Of a DNA stretch of 31,981 bases, positions 7,742 to 16,485 are shown piece after piece. Every line of letters begins with the position of its first letter. Positions within the stretch are counted from its first letter, which is position 1. The notes below the pieces were generated by a model. That model was not told where the DNA came from, did not search any database, and was given only the letters and a program-made list of their open reading frames with translations. The stretch covers positions 1-31,981 of the forward strand of contig JAZUHH010000089.1 of NCBI GenBank assembly GCA_045641625.1, read 5' to 3'. Source of the DNA: UBA1723 sp045641625 (GTDB taxonomy: Bacteria; Bacteroidota; Bacteroidia; Bacteroidales; Paludibacteraceae). Made by a program: the position numbers and the translations under genes.

Positions 7742-8605
7742 ATGGACCAAAAACAAACCGCCATATTATTGATTCACTGCCCTGACCAGGAAGGTATTTT
7801 GGCAAGTGTGACTAATTTCATCAATGTAAACAAGGGTAATATTCTATACTTGGACCAGCATGTAGATTACGAGCAGAACACTTTCTTCACTCGTATCGAA
7901 TGGGATCTTTCAAACTTCATGATTCCAAGAGAAAAGCTATATGACTATTTCTCGACATTGTTCGGCACTCGCTATCAGATGGAGTTCAACCTATACTTCT
8001 CTGATGTAAAGCCACGCATGGCGATATTTGTTTCTAAGATGTCCCACTGTCTGTTCGATATTCTTGCAAGATACTCGGCAGGTGAACTTAACGTGGAAAT
8101 TCCTTTGATCATATCTAACCATCCTGATCTTCAGTGGGTTGGAGAGAAATTCGGAATTCCTTACCACGTATTCAAGGTTACAAAAGACAACAAGGCAGAG
8201 ATCGAAGAACAGGAAATGAACTTGCTTAAGGAGAATGGCGTTGACTTCGTTGTTCTTGCCCGCTATATGCAGATTATTAGCGAGGATATGATTAACCACT
8301 ATCCTAACAAGATCATCAACATTCACCACTCGTTCCTTCCTGCTTTTATCGGAGCAAAGCCTTATCATCAGGCATTCGAGAGAGGCGTGAAGATCATCGG
8401 TGCCACTTCACATTACGTTACAACTGAGCTTGATGCAGGTCCTATCATCGAGCAGGACGTTGCTAGAGTAACTCACAAAGATACAGTCAAGAGCTTCGTT
8501 CACAAAGGTGAGGATCTTGAGAAGATTGTGCTTTCCCGCGCAGTTGAGAAGCACATTGACAGGAAAGTGCTTGTTTACAAGAACAAGACTATCGTATTCA
8601 GTTAA
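7742..8605 (+). CDS. purU: formyltetrahydrofolate deformylase
   Basis: This 287-residue enzyme hydrolyses 10-formyltetrahydrofolate to formate and tetrahydrofolate, balancing one-carbon units and supplying formate for purine synthesis. An N-terminal ACT domain (about residues 6-85, ILLIHCPDQEGILASVT) would sense a small ligand. The formyltransferase-fold domain follows, with PRMAIFVSKMSHCL at its start and the catalytic triad visible as N193 and H195 in NIHHSFLP and D231 in ELDAGPIIEQD. Length and order match PurU. It is the first gene of a close-packed operon; the methyltransferase gene starts 13 bases after its stop. Confidence 0.95.
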   Translation: MDQKQTAILLIHCPDQEGILASVTNFINVNKGNILYLDQHVDYEQNTFFTRIEWDLSNFMIPREKLYDYFSTLFGTRYQMEFNLYFSDVKPRMAIFVSKMSHCLFDILARYSAGELNVEIPLIISNHPDLQWVGEKFGIPYHVFKVTKDNKAEIEEQEMNLLKENGVDFVVLARYMQIISEDMINHYPNKIINIHHSFLPAFIGAKPYHQAFERGVKIIGATSHYVTTELDAGPIIEQDVARVTHKDTVKSFVHKGEDLEKIVLSRAVEKHIDRKVLVYKNKTIVFS

Positions 8606-8618
8606 TTGACAATCGTTT

Positions 8619-9806
8619 ATGGCATCACTCTACGGAGACCAGACAGACTTGTTTGTAAGGCAGAACGAGAACGAAGACTTCTCGAAAGTTGCATTTATGA
8701 AGGTTCCCCAAGGAGTCGATCATGCCATAGTGATGCGACAAATATTCGGAAGGAAGGTAGCCAAAGAGAAGCTGCCTTCCTTCTTTGCGTGTGAAGACAT
8801 TACCTATCCGGTAAAACTTTCCATGGAGCAGTGCAGTTCCGAACTGACCGCTACCTATAAGCAGAAAGTGGCTGCCACATTCTCGGACCATAGGGAGATG
8901 GTAGATTTGACTGCCGGATTTGGAGTTGACTTCTATTTCATTTCCAGGCTGTTCGAAAAGGCAACCTACGTGGAAAGAAACGAGGAGCTTCATTCCATAG
9001 CGTCACACAACTTCAACGCACTTGGTGCAAGCAATGTGACCACAGCAAACAATGATGCAGTCCATGTGCTTAACTCCATCAATGAAAAGATATCTCTAAT
9101 TTTTCTTGACCCGGCACGCAGAGACAAACAAGGCAGAAAAACAGTAGAGATAGAAGACTGCGAGCCGAACGTGCTGGAACTCAAGGACATGCTCCTACAA
9201 AAGGCAGACACGGTGATGATCAAATTCTCACCTATGCTAGATATCAAGAGCGCAGTTAGAAAGCTGGAGTGCGTAAGCGAAATACACATTGTTTCCGTTG
9301 ATGGTGAATGCAAAGAGCTTCTTCTCGTCCTAAAGAAAGATTGCAAGAGAATAAAGTGTTTCTGCGCCAATCTGGGCAAGAAAGAAGAATTGATTTCTTT
9401 CTACGCCGACGAGAATAATGAAGAAGAGATCAAATACTCCAACCCGATGAACTACATTTACGAGCCGAACGCATCGCTAATGAAAATAGGCGCTCACGGA
9501 GTATTGGCAAAGAAATACAATATAAACAAGATAGCTCCTTTCAGCCATTTGTTCACTTCCGACAATTTGGTAGAGAACTTCGCAGGCAGAGGCTTTGAAA
9601 TAAAGTCTGTCTTTCAAATGAACAAAAAGGAGTTGAAAGAGTCCCTAAACGGAATATCAAAAGCAAACATTGCAGTCAGGAATTTCCCATTGTCTGCTGA
9701 AGAGCTAAAAAAGAAACTAAAACTTAAAGACGGAGGCGAAGACTATATCTTCGGAACAACTCTGCAGGACAGCAAGCATGTCCTGATACTTTGTAAGAAG
9801 GCTTAG
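8619..9806 (+). CDS. PG_1098-like class I SAM methyltransferase with THUMP-like domain
   Basis: A 395-residue protein with a Rossmann methyltransferase core: motif I DLTAGFGVD at residues 96-104 and motif IV DPARRD at 164-169. The regions before and after the core fit the ferredoxin-like and THUMP-like domains described for the Porphyromonas gingivalis protein PG_1098. The arrangement resembles RNA methyltransferases, so rRNA or tRNA is the likely substrate, but the modified base is not known to me. It sits between purU and mfd with only 3 bases before mfd, so the three are surely one transcript. Confidence 0.85.
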   Translation: MASLYGDQTDLFVRQNENEDFSKVAFMKVPQGVDHAIVMRQIFGRKVAKEKLPSFFACEDITYPVKLSMEQCSSELTATYKQKVAATFSDHREMVDLTAGFGVDFYFISRLFEKATYVERNEELHSIASHNFNALGASNVTTANNDAVHVLNSINEKISLIFLDPARRDKQGRKTVEIEDCEPNVLELKDMLLQKADTVMIKFSPMLDIKSAVRKLECVSEIHIVSVDGECKELLLVLKKDCKRIKCFCANLGKKEELISFYADENNEEEIKYSNPMNYIYEPNASLMKIGAHGVLAKKYNINKIAPFSHLFTSDNLVENFAGRGFEIKSVFQMNKKELKESLNGISKANIAVRNFPLSAEELKKKLKLKDGGEDYIFGTTLQDSKHVLILCKKA

Positions 9807-9809
9807 ATT

Positions 9810-12800
9810 ATGGTAGGAAAAATCTCAAGAACATACGACATTATTTCTGAAACAGGCACCGTTGCCGATATACTGAAATGGATAGACAATACTCCTAAAA
9901 ACGGAGTGTTGCAGCTTAGAACGCCCGCTACTTCCTATCGGTCCGTCCTTTGCTCGTCCATTGCCAAGAAATGTCAGAAAACAATCGTCTATCTGTCTCA
10001 AAATGAAGACAGTGCCGGTTATGCCTTCCAGGATATTCGTGCAATATCCAACGCTATGGCAGAATCGAGTGACGAGAGCATCCTTTTCTATCCATGCATA
10101 AAGGGCAAGTCGCTATCCGAAGACGGAAGGAAAATAATGCAGAACAGAGTTCTGGAATCCCTTCAAAACCTGAAGCAGGTTGTAATCGTAACTTATCCGG
10201 AAGCAATACGCGAAAATGTCCTTAAGAAGGAGACTCTAAAGAAGATGTCGCTAAAGATAAGCCAGGATGACACTATCGACCTTCAAAAGCTTAGCGAAAA
10301 CTTCATCAAGCTTGGACTGGAGCGTGTTGACTTCGTCTTTGAACCGGGACAATTCTCGATCAGAGGTAGCATCGTCGATGTGTTCTCTTTCAGCAGTGAA
10401 ACTCCATATCGTCTTGATTTCTTCGGAGACAGCGTTGACTCAATACGTTCTTTCGACATAACAAACCAGCTTTCCATAGAGAAACTCAAGGACTGCACCA
10501 TAGTCGGAAAGTGCGAAGAGCCAACAGGAACTGATGCAGACGCTCTGCCATCCTATCTGCCTCAAGACGCGATAATCATAACTGATGACCAGGAATTTGT
10601 CCTTGCAAAGGTTGAGGACCATGAGAAAAGCCTGAGAAAACACAAGATAATTGACCTTACAACTTCTCCGTCAAAGAAGCATGAGGTCATAGAGTCCAGT
10701 GTGTCCCCTTCTCCACTTTTTGCCAAGAACTATGAAGCGTTTGCTGAATACATTAAAAAATGCAACGCAAGCGGCAAAGAGGTAATGATTGCCACAGAGA
10801 ATGCAAGGCAACGCGAGAGACTTGAAACAATACTTACCGACTTGTCAAAGAAAAACAGTCTTGATGTCACTTTCATCGTAGGAACTCTGCACAACGGCTT
10901 TGAAACGGACTACTTTACAATTCTTCTTGAGCACGAGATCTTTGGTCGCTACCACAGATACAACCTTACCAACAGAGACAGTCGAAGAGGTAAGGAAGCT
11001 TTGACACTCAGAGAGTTAAAGAATCTAAGCATAGGGGACTACGTTGTACACGACGACTTCGGCATCGGCGTTTTCGGAGGACTTGTGAAAGTGTCGAAGA
11101 ATGGCTATGAAGAGGAATCCGTAAAGATCAACTACAAGGACGGAGATATCCTTATGGTCAGCCTTTCTGCCCTTCACAAGGTATCAAAATACAGCGGACA
11201 AGACACAGCTGCAGTAAAAGTGACAAAGCTTGGCAGTGCTAGATGGGATGCGGTAAAGAGCAAGACCAAACAAAAACTGAAGGATATTGCACGCGACCTT
11301 ATCATGCTCTATGCGATGAGAAAACAGGAGCAGGGTTATGCGTTCAGTGCTGACAGCTTTCTTCAGGCAGAGCTTGAATCGAACTTTGAGTTTCAGGACA
11401 CCCCTGACCAGGCGCGAGCTACTCAGGACGTCAAGAGAGATATGGAATCTGCCCGTCCTATGGACAGACTTGTATGCGGTGACGTAGGTTTCGGAAAGAC
11501 TGAAATTGCCGTGAGAGCTGCACTCAAGGCCACCACAGACAACAAGCAGGTAGCTGTGCTTGTGCCCACGACTGTACTTGCCTTCCAGCACTACAAGACC
11601 TTTGCACGCAGACTTAAAGACATGCCAGTAAAGGTTGACTACATAAGCCGAACAAGAAGCGCGTCCGAGGTAAAGAACATTCTTCACGAGCTTGAAATCG
11701 GAAACATCAACATTCTTATCGGAACTCATAAGCTTATAGGCAAGAACGTGAAATTCCACGACCTCGGCCTGCTTATCATTGACGAGGAGCAAAAGTTCGG
11801 TGTTGCCGCAAAAGAGAAGATCAAGCAGATGAAAGTCAATGTTGACACACTTACCCTTACTGCGACACCTATTCCTAGAACTCTGCAATTCTCACTTCTG
11901 GGAGCAAGGGACTTGAGCGTAATCAACACGCCACCAGAAGGACGCTACCCTATCGAGACTCATCTGTCTCGATTCGACGAAAAACTTATAAGCAAAGCAA
12001 TAGACTTTGAATTGCGAAGAGGCGGACAAGTCCTTTTCGTAAACAACAACATAAAGGAGCTTGACTCCATCAAGAGCATAATAGTCAAGAACTTGCCGAC
12101 AACTCGCGTCATCATAGCGCATGGTAGAATGAGCGGCGAGGAAATCGAAAGCAACATGCTTGAATTCGTTCAGGGAGACTATGACGTTCTGCTTTCAACT
12201 TCCATCATCGAGAGCGGAATTGACATTTCGAACTGCAACACAATTCTGATAAACAACGCGCAGAACTTTGGTCTTTCCGACCTTCATCAGCTGCGCGGAC
12301 GTGTCGGCAGAAACAGCGTACAGGCATACTGCTACCTGTTCACTCCTCCGTTGGAATGTATGAGCGACGAGAGCAGAAAGAGACTCGAGGCCATAACAAC
12401 CTACACTGAATTGGGAAGCGGCCTCAACATTGCCATGCGAGACCTTGACATTCGCGGTGCAGGAAATCTTCTTGGTGCGGAGCAGAGCGGCTTCATTGCC
12501 GACCTCGGCTTCGAGACATACAAGAAAATCCTTGCCGAAGCCATTCGAGAGCTTCGAAACGGAGAGTTCCGAGAGGTTTACGATGACGATGACAGCGCAG
12601 CCAAAGAGACTGAAGAAATACTTCACGTTGACTGCGCCATTGACTCAGACTTCCCCTCTTTGTTCCCGGAGGACTACGTTACAAATGTTACTGAGCGTCT
12701 TGCCCTTTACCGCGAGCTTGACTCTATGCAGCAGGAGTCTGAACTTGACAAGTTCGCAAAGAACATGCGCGACAGATTCGGAGTCATACCGGAAGCCGGA

Positions 12801-13079
12801 GAGAACCTTATCATGCTGATACGCACACGATTCCTTGCCAATAAACTTGGTTTCGAGCGACTTAACCTGAAAAACGGTAAGGCTGTTGCGTTTCTCACTC
12901 CGGACAGGTCGTCACAATACTACCAGTCAGACATTTTCGGTAAGATTATCGCATACCTCGGAAAGCACCCACACCGTTGTCTGCTTTCCGAAAACAAGGC
13001 AGGAAAGCCATACATTCAAATTGCAGACGTGGCTTCCCCTACGGAGTGCTATACAGTCCTTAAAAACATATTGAGCTAG
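9810..13079 (+). CDS. mfd: transcription-repair coupling factor Mfd
   Basis: A 1089-residue SF2 DNA translocase that displaces RNA polymerase stalled at DNA lesions and recruits UvrA. The N-terminal UvrB-like region (about 1-380) is followed by the CarD-like RNA-polymerase-interacting domain beginning with GDYVVHDDFGIGVFGGL (about residue 409). The helicase has Walker A GDVGFGKTE (about 556), DEEQ (about 656), the TATPIPRTL motif, and QLRGRVGR. The last about 150 residues, opening near LYRELDSMQQ, form the regulatory C-terminal domain. Length is slightly below the E. coli protein (1148) but complete. Spacing is 3 bases to the gene before and 2 bases to the gene after. Confidence 0.97.
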   Translation: MVGKISRTYDIISETGTVADILKWIDNTPKNGVLQLRTPATSYRSVLCSSIAKKCQKTIVYLSQNEDSAGYAFQDIRAISNAMAESSDESILFYPCIKGKSLSEDGRKIMQNRVLESLQNLKQVVIVTYPEAIRENVLKKETLKKMSLKISQDDTIDLQKLSENFIKLGLERVDFVFEPGQFSIRGSIVDVFSFSSETPYRLDFFGDSVDSIRSFDITNQLSIEKLKDCTIVGKCEEPTGTDADALPSYLPQDAIIITDDQEFVLAKVEDHEKSLRKHKIIDLTTSPSKKHEVIESSVSPSPLFAKNYEAFAEYIKKCNASGKEVMIATENARQRERLETILTDLSKKNSLDVTFIVGTLHNGFETDYFTILLEHEIFGRYHRYNLTNRDSRRGKEALTLRELKNLSIGDYVVHDDFGIGVFGGLVKVSKNGYEEESVKINYKDGDILMVSLSALHKVSKYSGQDTAAVKVTKLGSARWDAVKSKTKQKLKDIARDLIMLYAMRKQEQGYAFSADSFLQAELESNFEFQDTPDQARATQDVKRDMESARPMDRLVCGDVGFGKTEIAVRAALKATTDNKQVAVLVPTTVLAFQHYKTFARRLKDMPVKVDYISRTRSASEVKNILHELEIGNINILIGTHKLIGKNVKFHDLGLLIIDEEQKFGVAAKEKIKQMKVNVDTLTLTATPIPRTLQFSLLGARDLSVINTPPEGRYPIETHLSRFDEKLISKAIDFELRRGGQVLFVNNNIKELDSIKSIIVKNLPTTRVIIAHGRMSGEEIESNMLEFVQGDYDVLLSTSIIESGIDISNCNTILINNAQNFGLSDLHQLRGRVGRNSVQAYCYLFTPPLECMSDESRKRLEAITTYTELGSGLNIAMRDLDIRGAGNLLGAEQSGFIADLGFETYKKILAEAIRELRNGEFREVYDDDDSAAKETEEILHVDCAIDSDFPSLFPEDYVTNVTERLALYRELDSMQQESELDKFAKNMRDRFGVIPEAGENLIMLIRTRFLANKLGFERLNLKNGKAVAFLTPDRSSQYYQSDIFGKIIAYLGKHPHRCLLSENKAGKPYIQIADVASPTECYTVLKNILS

Positions 13080-13081
13080 GG

Positions 13082-14059
13082 ATGATGAAACAACTTTTCT
13101 ACTCGCTTTCCCCTATATGGAGAATCTTACCCATTCAAGCGTATATTTCCTTGACCGGGCAGAAGGTTGTATTTCCATTCTATCACACAGTTGATGATGA
13201 CGTCCCCGCACATATAAAGCACCTTTACAGGCCACGCACCACAAAGGAATTTGAGCAGGATATCGACACTCTGCTTTCAAACTACAACCCTATTTCTCTG
13301 GAAGATCTGATTGCAGGAAACATCACAAAGCCGTCCTTTCTTTTGACTTTCGACGACGGACTCAGCGAGTATTCGCAAGTTGCAGCGCCTATTCTTGCTA
13401 AGAAAGGCATCCCTGCCGTCAACTTCATAAACACTGACTTCATCGACAACAAGGGTTTGTTCTTCCGCTTCAAGGAGAGCCTTATTGTCGAGCAGTTGGA
13501 AAGTGACACCAAGTGCAAAAGTTCTCTTTCCGCAATACTTGAATGCAATGAAGGCGATGTCGCAAGAAAAGTGCTTTCTCTTGGCTACAAGGACAAGGAA
13601 ACGCTGGACAGATGTGCAGAAGCCATCGGTCTCGACTTTGGAAAGTACCTTAGGGAACACAAACCATATATGACAACTGAAGAGATAAAGTCTCTGGAAA
13701 AGCAAGGATTCCGATTTGGAGCCCACAGCACTGACCACCCTCTTTACTCTCAACTGACAATACAGGAACAGGTTGAAAAGACTGACACAAGCCTGAAGCA
13801 GATGAGCTCCATTCTGGAACATGACTCCAAAGCATTCTCATTCCCATTTACCGACGCTGAAGTAAGCAAGGATTTCTTTGACAAATGCGGAGCAAGGATT
13901 ACATTCGGCACAGCAGGAATCAAGCATGATTCGGTGGCTACGAACTACCAGCGCATACCTATGGAAGGACACGGAATTTCATGCAAAGACATTCTTGCTG
14001 GCGAATACGCCTACTTCGCCTTCAAGGCTTTGTTCAACAAAAACTATATTCGAAGGTAA
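13082..14059 (+). CDS. polysaccharide deacetylase family protein (NodB fold)
   Basis: A 325-residue protein with carbohydrate esterase 4 motifs: motif 1 LLTFDDG (D91, D92) and motif 2 HSTDHP near residue 215, which supply the catalytic base and metal ligands for removal of N-acetyl groups from amino-sugar polymers. The start region FPFYHTV and the RPRTTKEFEQDI segment are also common in the family. No signal peptide is obvious, so the substrate may be a cytoplasmic or lipid-linked precursor. It starts with ATGATG two bases after the mfd stop; either ATG could serve. The next gene, a GNAT protein, is 3 bases away, which suggests a linked role in trimming and acylating an envelope glycan (inference). 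Confidence 0.85.
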   Translation: MMKQLFYSLSPIWRILPIQAYISLTGQKVVFPFYHTVDDDVPAHIKHLYRPRTTKEFEQDIDTLLSNYNPISLEDLIAGNITKPSFLLTFDDGLSEYSQVAAPILAKKGIPAVNFINTDFIDNKGLFFRFKESLIVEQLESDTKCKSSLSAILECNEGDVARKVLSLGYKDKETLDRCAEAIGLDFGKYLREHKPYMTTEEIKSLEKQGFRFGAHSTDHPLYSQLTIQEQVEKTDTSLKQMSSILEHDSKAFSFPFTDAEVSKDFFDKCGARITFGTAGIKHDSVATNYQRIPMEGHGISCKDILAGEYAYFAFKALFNKNYIRR

Positions 14060-14062
14060 ACT

Positions 14063-15166
14063 ATGAAAACTCTGTCTCTCAACAAAAAAGGCTTGGAGGA
14101 ATTTGTTGGTTCCGAGGAATATGGTTCTCTGCAGAACTTCCCCATCAGCAGAATTCGAGCCTTGTCGCACATGGCAAACCCAAGAGCTGAAGAAGAAGAC
14201 ATTCTGCTTGTCGCAGTCATAGACAACGACAGGACCATAGGCTACCTTGGCGCTCTGCCCGACAACTGCACGGACTCGAACGGAGATACTTCGCATTTTG
14301 CATGGCTCAGCTGCTTTTGGGTGGACGAGGAATATAGGGAAAGGAACATCGCCGCAGAACTCTTTATGGTAATGATGCAGGCTTGGAAGAACAGGCTTGC
14401 AATCACAAATATCGTACCTTCTTTGGAAAGTGTCTATGGCAAGATGAAATTGTTCGCGCCTGTGCGTAGGGTGTCGGGAACAAGATACTGGTTCCGCCTC
14501 AATATGGCGACAGTTCTGCCTCCAAAGCACAAGGTTTTCCGAATGCTGAAGCCTCTGCTGTCTGCCTTTGACTTTGTTGGAAACAAGGTTTGCGGTCTGC
14601 TTGTCAAGACAAGGCAAAACTCTGATTCTCAATATACAACAACAATTACAAACACTCTGGACAATACTGCAAAGGAGTTCATAGAGCAGAACCCGACAGA
14701 CAGTGCCTCAAAGCGAGGTGTCGCTGAACTCGACTGGATTTTGAACTACCCGTGGATAAAGAGTTCCGGAGACACTGAAGAAGCAAAAAAATACTATTTC
14801 TCATCCCTAGACACTTCTTTCAGCCAGCACATTATAATGGTTAGCGAAGGCTGTCGCACCGTTGCCCTTATGCTTGTCAACCGACGCAGGAACTGTGTTT
14901 CTGTCCCTTACTTGTTCACAGACTCCGCAAATCCGAATGCCGCACGAATAGCGGCGGAAGCTCTGATAGGCTACTGCCACGACACAAAGTCCGACATGCT
15001 GACTGTATTCAACAAGGAACTTTGCGGGGAAATCAACCTGTTTCCAAAGAAAGCCATTCACCAGAAAGAGATTACACGGCCATATTTCCTTGGAAAGAAG
15101 GTCGCCCCATTGCTTGTCGAAGGCGTGTGGTTCCAGGACGGTGACGGCGACTGCGTTTTTTGCTAG
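14063..15166 (+). CDS. GNAT-like acyltransferase
   Basis: A 367-residue protein. The N-terminal part resembles a GNAT acetyltransferase: strand LVAVIDNDRTIGYLGALP then CFWVDEEYRERNIAAELF (residues 84-101), which fits the acyl-CoA-binding motif A (R-x-x-N/G-x-A). A second region from about residue 240 (HIIMVSEGCRTVALMLVNRR) may be a degenerate repeat of the fold. The acceptor is unknown; the preceding deacetylase could expose an amine for it to acylate. Last gene of the purU-mfd operon. No strong T-tailed hairpin follows directly; only a short CAGAC/GTCTG hairpin lies a few bases on. Confidence 0.65.
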   Translation: MKTLSLNKKGLEEFVGSEEYGSLQNFPISRIRALSHMANPRAEEEDILLVAVIDNDRTIGYLGALPDNCTDSNGDTSHFAWLSCFWVDEEYRERNIAAELFMVMMQAWKNRLAITNIVPSLESVYGKMKLFAPVRRVSGTRYWFRLNMATVLPPKHKVFRMLKPLLSAFDFVGNKVCGLLVKTRQNSDSQYTTTITNTLDNTAKEFIEQNPTDSASKRGVAELDWILNYPWIKSSGDTEEAKKYYFSSLDTSFSQHIIMVSEGCRTVALMLVNRRRNCVSVPYLFTDSANPNAARIAAEALIGYCHDTKSDMLTVFNKELCGEINLFPKKAIHQKEITRPYFLGKKVAPLLVEGVWFQDGDGDCVFC

Positions 15167-15352
15167 TGCCAGACAAATCATAGTCTGTCCTATAACCTTC
15201 CGCCAGACAAGGATTAGCCCTATAGTTCATAAGACGTTTGTATTCCGCCTTTCAAATTTGCTGACACCCCAAAATCAGCCTGTCATTTTTATGACTGACA
15301 TTTAGGGCAACGGATTCACTTTTTACTTTTTTTACCTGTCGGATATTTAGAC

Positions 15353-15435
15353 CGAATTTCTTTTGGGAAATTCGTACAATGGTTCTTTTGGAAAGGGAAT
15401 GCCAAAAGACTTTCTCACAAGAAACCTGATTGTAC
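15353..15435. other. possible folded element of nested hairpins
   Basis: CGAATTTC (15353-15360) pairs perfectly with GAAATTCG (15367-15374). Directly next, GTACAAT (15374-15380) can pair with ATTGTAC (15429-15435), enclosing TCTTTTGG/CCAAAAGA (15384-15391 with 15402-15409) and TTTCT/AGAAA (15411-15415 with 15420-15424). This gives a simple stem plus a three-way junction. Strand and function are unknown; transcription is not shown by the sequence. Confidence 0.35.
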
Positions 15436-15471
15436 TTAAATTGCAAACAATAACGTAGAGCAAACAGTAAA

Positions 15472-15505
15472 ATCAAAAAAAGCTGCCCAACTTACGCTGG
15501 ACAGC
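15472..15505 (-). terminator. intrinsic terminator of the ATP-grasp/alpha-E/M14 operon
   Basis: On the minus strand GCTGTCCA (15498-15505) pairs with TGGGCAGC (15482-15489) with one G-U wobble around an 8-base loop, followed by seven Ts. The plus-strand version has an A-C mismatch, so it acts leftward, after the gene ending at 15552. Confidence 0.8.
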
Positions 15506-15551
15506 CCCACATCAAAACAAAAAAAATTTATAAGAGAGCGATAATTTCAAT

Positions 15552-16481
15552 TTATTTGGAAGCAATGATTCTAAACACAATCGTGTCCTCAAGAACCAAA
15601 GGCCGGTAGTGCGCAAAGAATATGATTCCCTTGCACGGAGAAACAATCTCCCTTATGGTCTCGCCATTGTATGGGTCGATAATTCGTGCAAGAAGGTCGC
15701 CCTTGTCAACAGACTGATTAGCAGACACAAGCTTCTGGTAGAAGCCAGCCTTGTCAGTCCTCACTACAACATGGTTATCGTCATTGACAATCTCTGACAC
15801 AAAGCCATGACGATGGAAGTCGGAAATAATCTTCTTTCTGTCAAGGAAACGGAAGATGGCATGAATAGTCTCGTCGGCCAAGTCAGTGTTAAGCTGGTTT
15901 GTCAATCCCGAATAAATGGAGAAGGCGAAAGTATTCCAAATCTGCCAGTTATAGTTCAACATTGTGCTGTCGTATGGACGAGGCTTTCTGACATAGACGT
16001 ATGGAAGCTCGAACATTCTGGCATCGGCAACATCCTGGTAGCCTGTGTCCATCATGCGAACATGAGGCACAAACTCGCCCGGCATATAGAAGCTGGCTAG
16101 CTGGATGCCGTATGTGTAGTCCTTGAGCGTCTCGAACAAGGCGGCGGCAATTCTCTGCGTAGTCTCACCCTTGTCATAGCCTGGGAACATTCGGTTGATG
16201 TCCGTGTTGTCCATAGACCAGAAACGCTTCTCCAGGTTCATAGAGAAAGGGTTAGCGCTCGGAATGACAAGAATCTTGCATCCCTTGTCTATCTTGCCCT
16301 CCTTCTCAAGTTTGGTCAGTCTGTTTACAATCTGAGCGCAGACATACTGCTGCTGAATCTCGTCACCTCGCATTGCGCCCACTATGGCAACAGTTTTCTC
16401 TCCCTCTCCAAAAGTGAAACCTGTAATTCTGAACTCGTCGCGATAAGGAGAGCTCATTCTGTATATTATTTTCTTTTCCAT
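15552..16481 (-). CDS. M14/aspartoacylase-like protein lacking catalytic residues (probable pseudoenzyme)
   Basis: A 309-residue paralogue of the gene just upstream, sharing the succinylglutamate desuccinylase / aspartoacylase layout: an N-terminal carboxypeptidase-like domain (to about 215) and a C-terminal beta domain with SPCKGIIFFAHYRPLVLEDT. The zinc-binding HGxE motif is GAMRGDE here, with R38 in place of histidine. The second zinc histidine (DIHAS in the paralogue) is replaced in IQLAS. The general-base glutamate segment is also gone (NQLNTDLADE). The substrate-binding NRMFPG motif (N96, R97) is kept. It is therefore probably non-catalytic, perhaps a partner subunit or a binding protein. 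It starts 4 bases after the stop of the active-looking paralogue and is the last gene of the operon. Confidence 0.8.
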   Translation of the reverse strand: MEKKIIYRMSSPYRDEFRITGFTFGEGEKTVAIVGAMRGDEIQQQYVCAQIVNRLTKLEKEGKIDKGCKILVIPSANPFSMNLEKRFWSMDNTDINRMFPGYDKGETTQRIAAALFETLKDYTYGIQLASFYMPGEFVPHVRMMDTGYQDVADARMFELPYVYVRKPRPYDSTMLNYNWQIWNTFAFSIYSGLTNQLNTDLADETIHAIFRFLDRKKIISDFHRHGFVSEIVNDDNHVVVRTDKAGFYQKLVSANQSVDKGDLLARIIDPYNGETIREIVSPCKGIIFFAHYRPLVLEDTIVFRIIASK

Positions 16482-16485
16482 AAGC

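Larger units (their letters stand above)
15167..15551. other. 385-base gap between convergent operons with hairpins
   Basis: No coding region. A weak 5-base hairpin CAGAC/GTCTG begins about 5 bases after the GNAT stop. Bases 15353-15435 can fold into several stems (see the separate entry). A good leftward terminator is at 15472-15505, and an A-rich stretch precedes the stop of the M14 pseudoenzyme gene. Confidence 0.6.

Noticed and set aside
11184..11888. A 234-codon open frame on the minus strand inside mfd
   Set aside because: It lies wholly opposite the conserved helicase motifs of mfd and has no recognisable domain; its openness follows from mfd codon use.
15169..15234. Imperfect repeat of ccagacaa ... 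cctata after the GNAT gene
   Set aside because: Only two short degenerate copies; not enough to call a repeat or CRISPR-like element.
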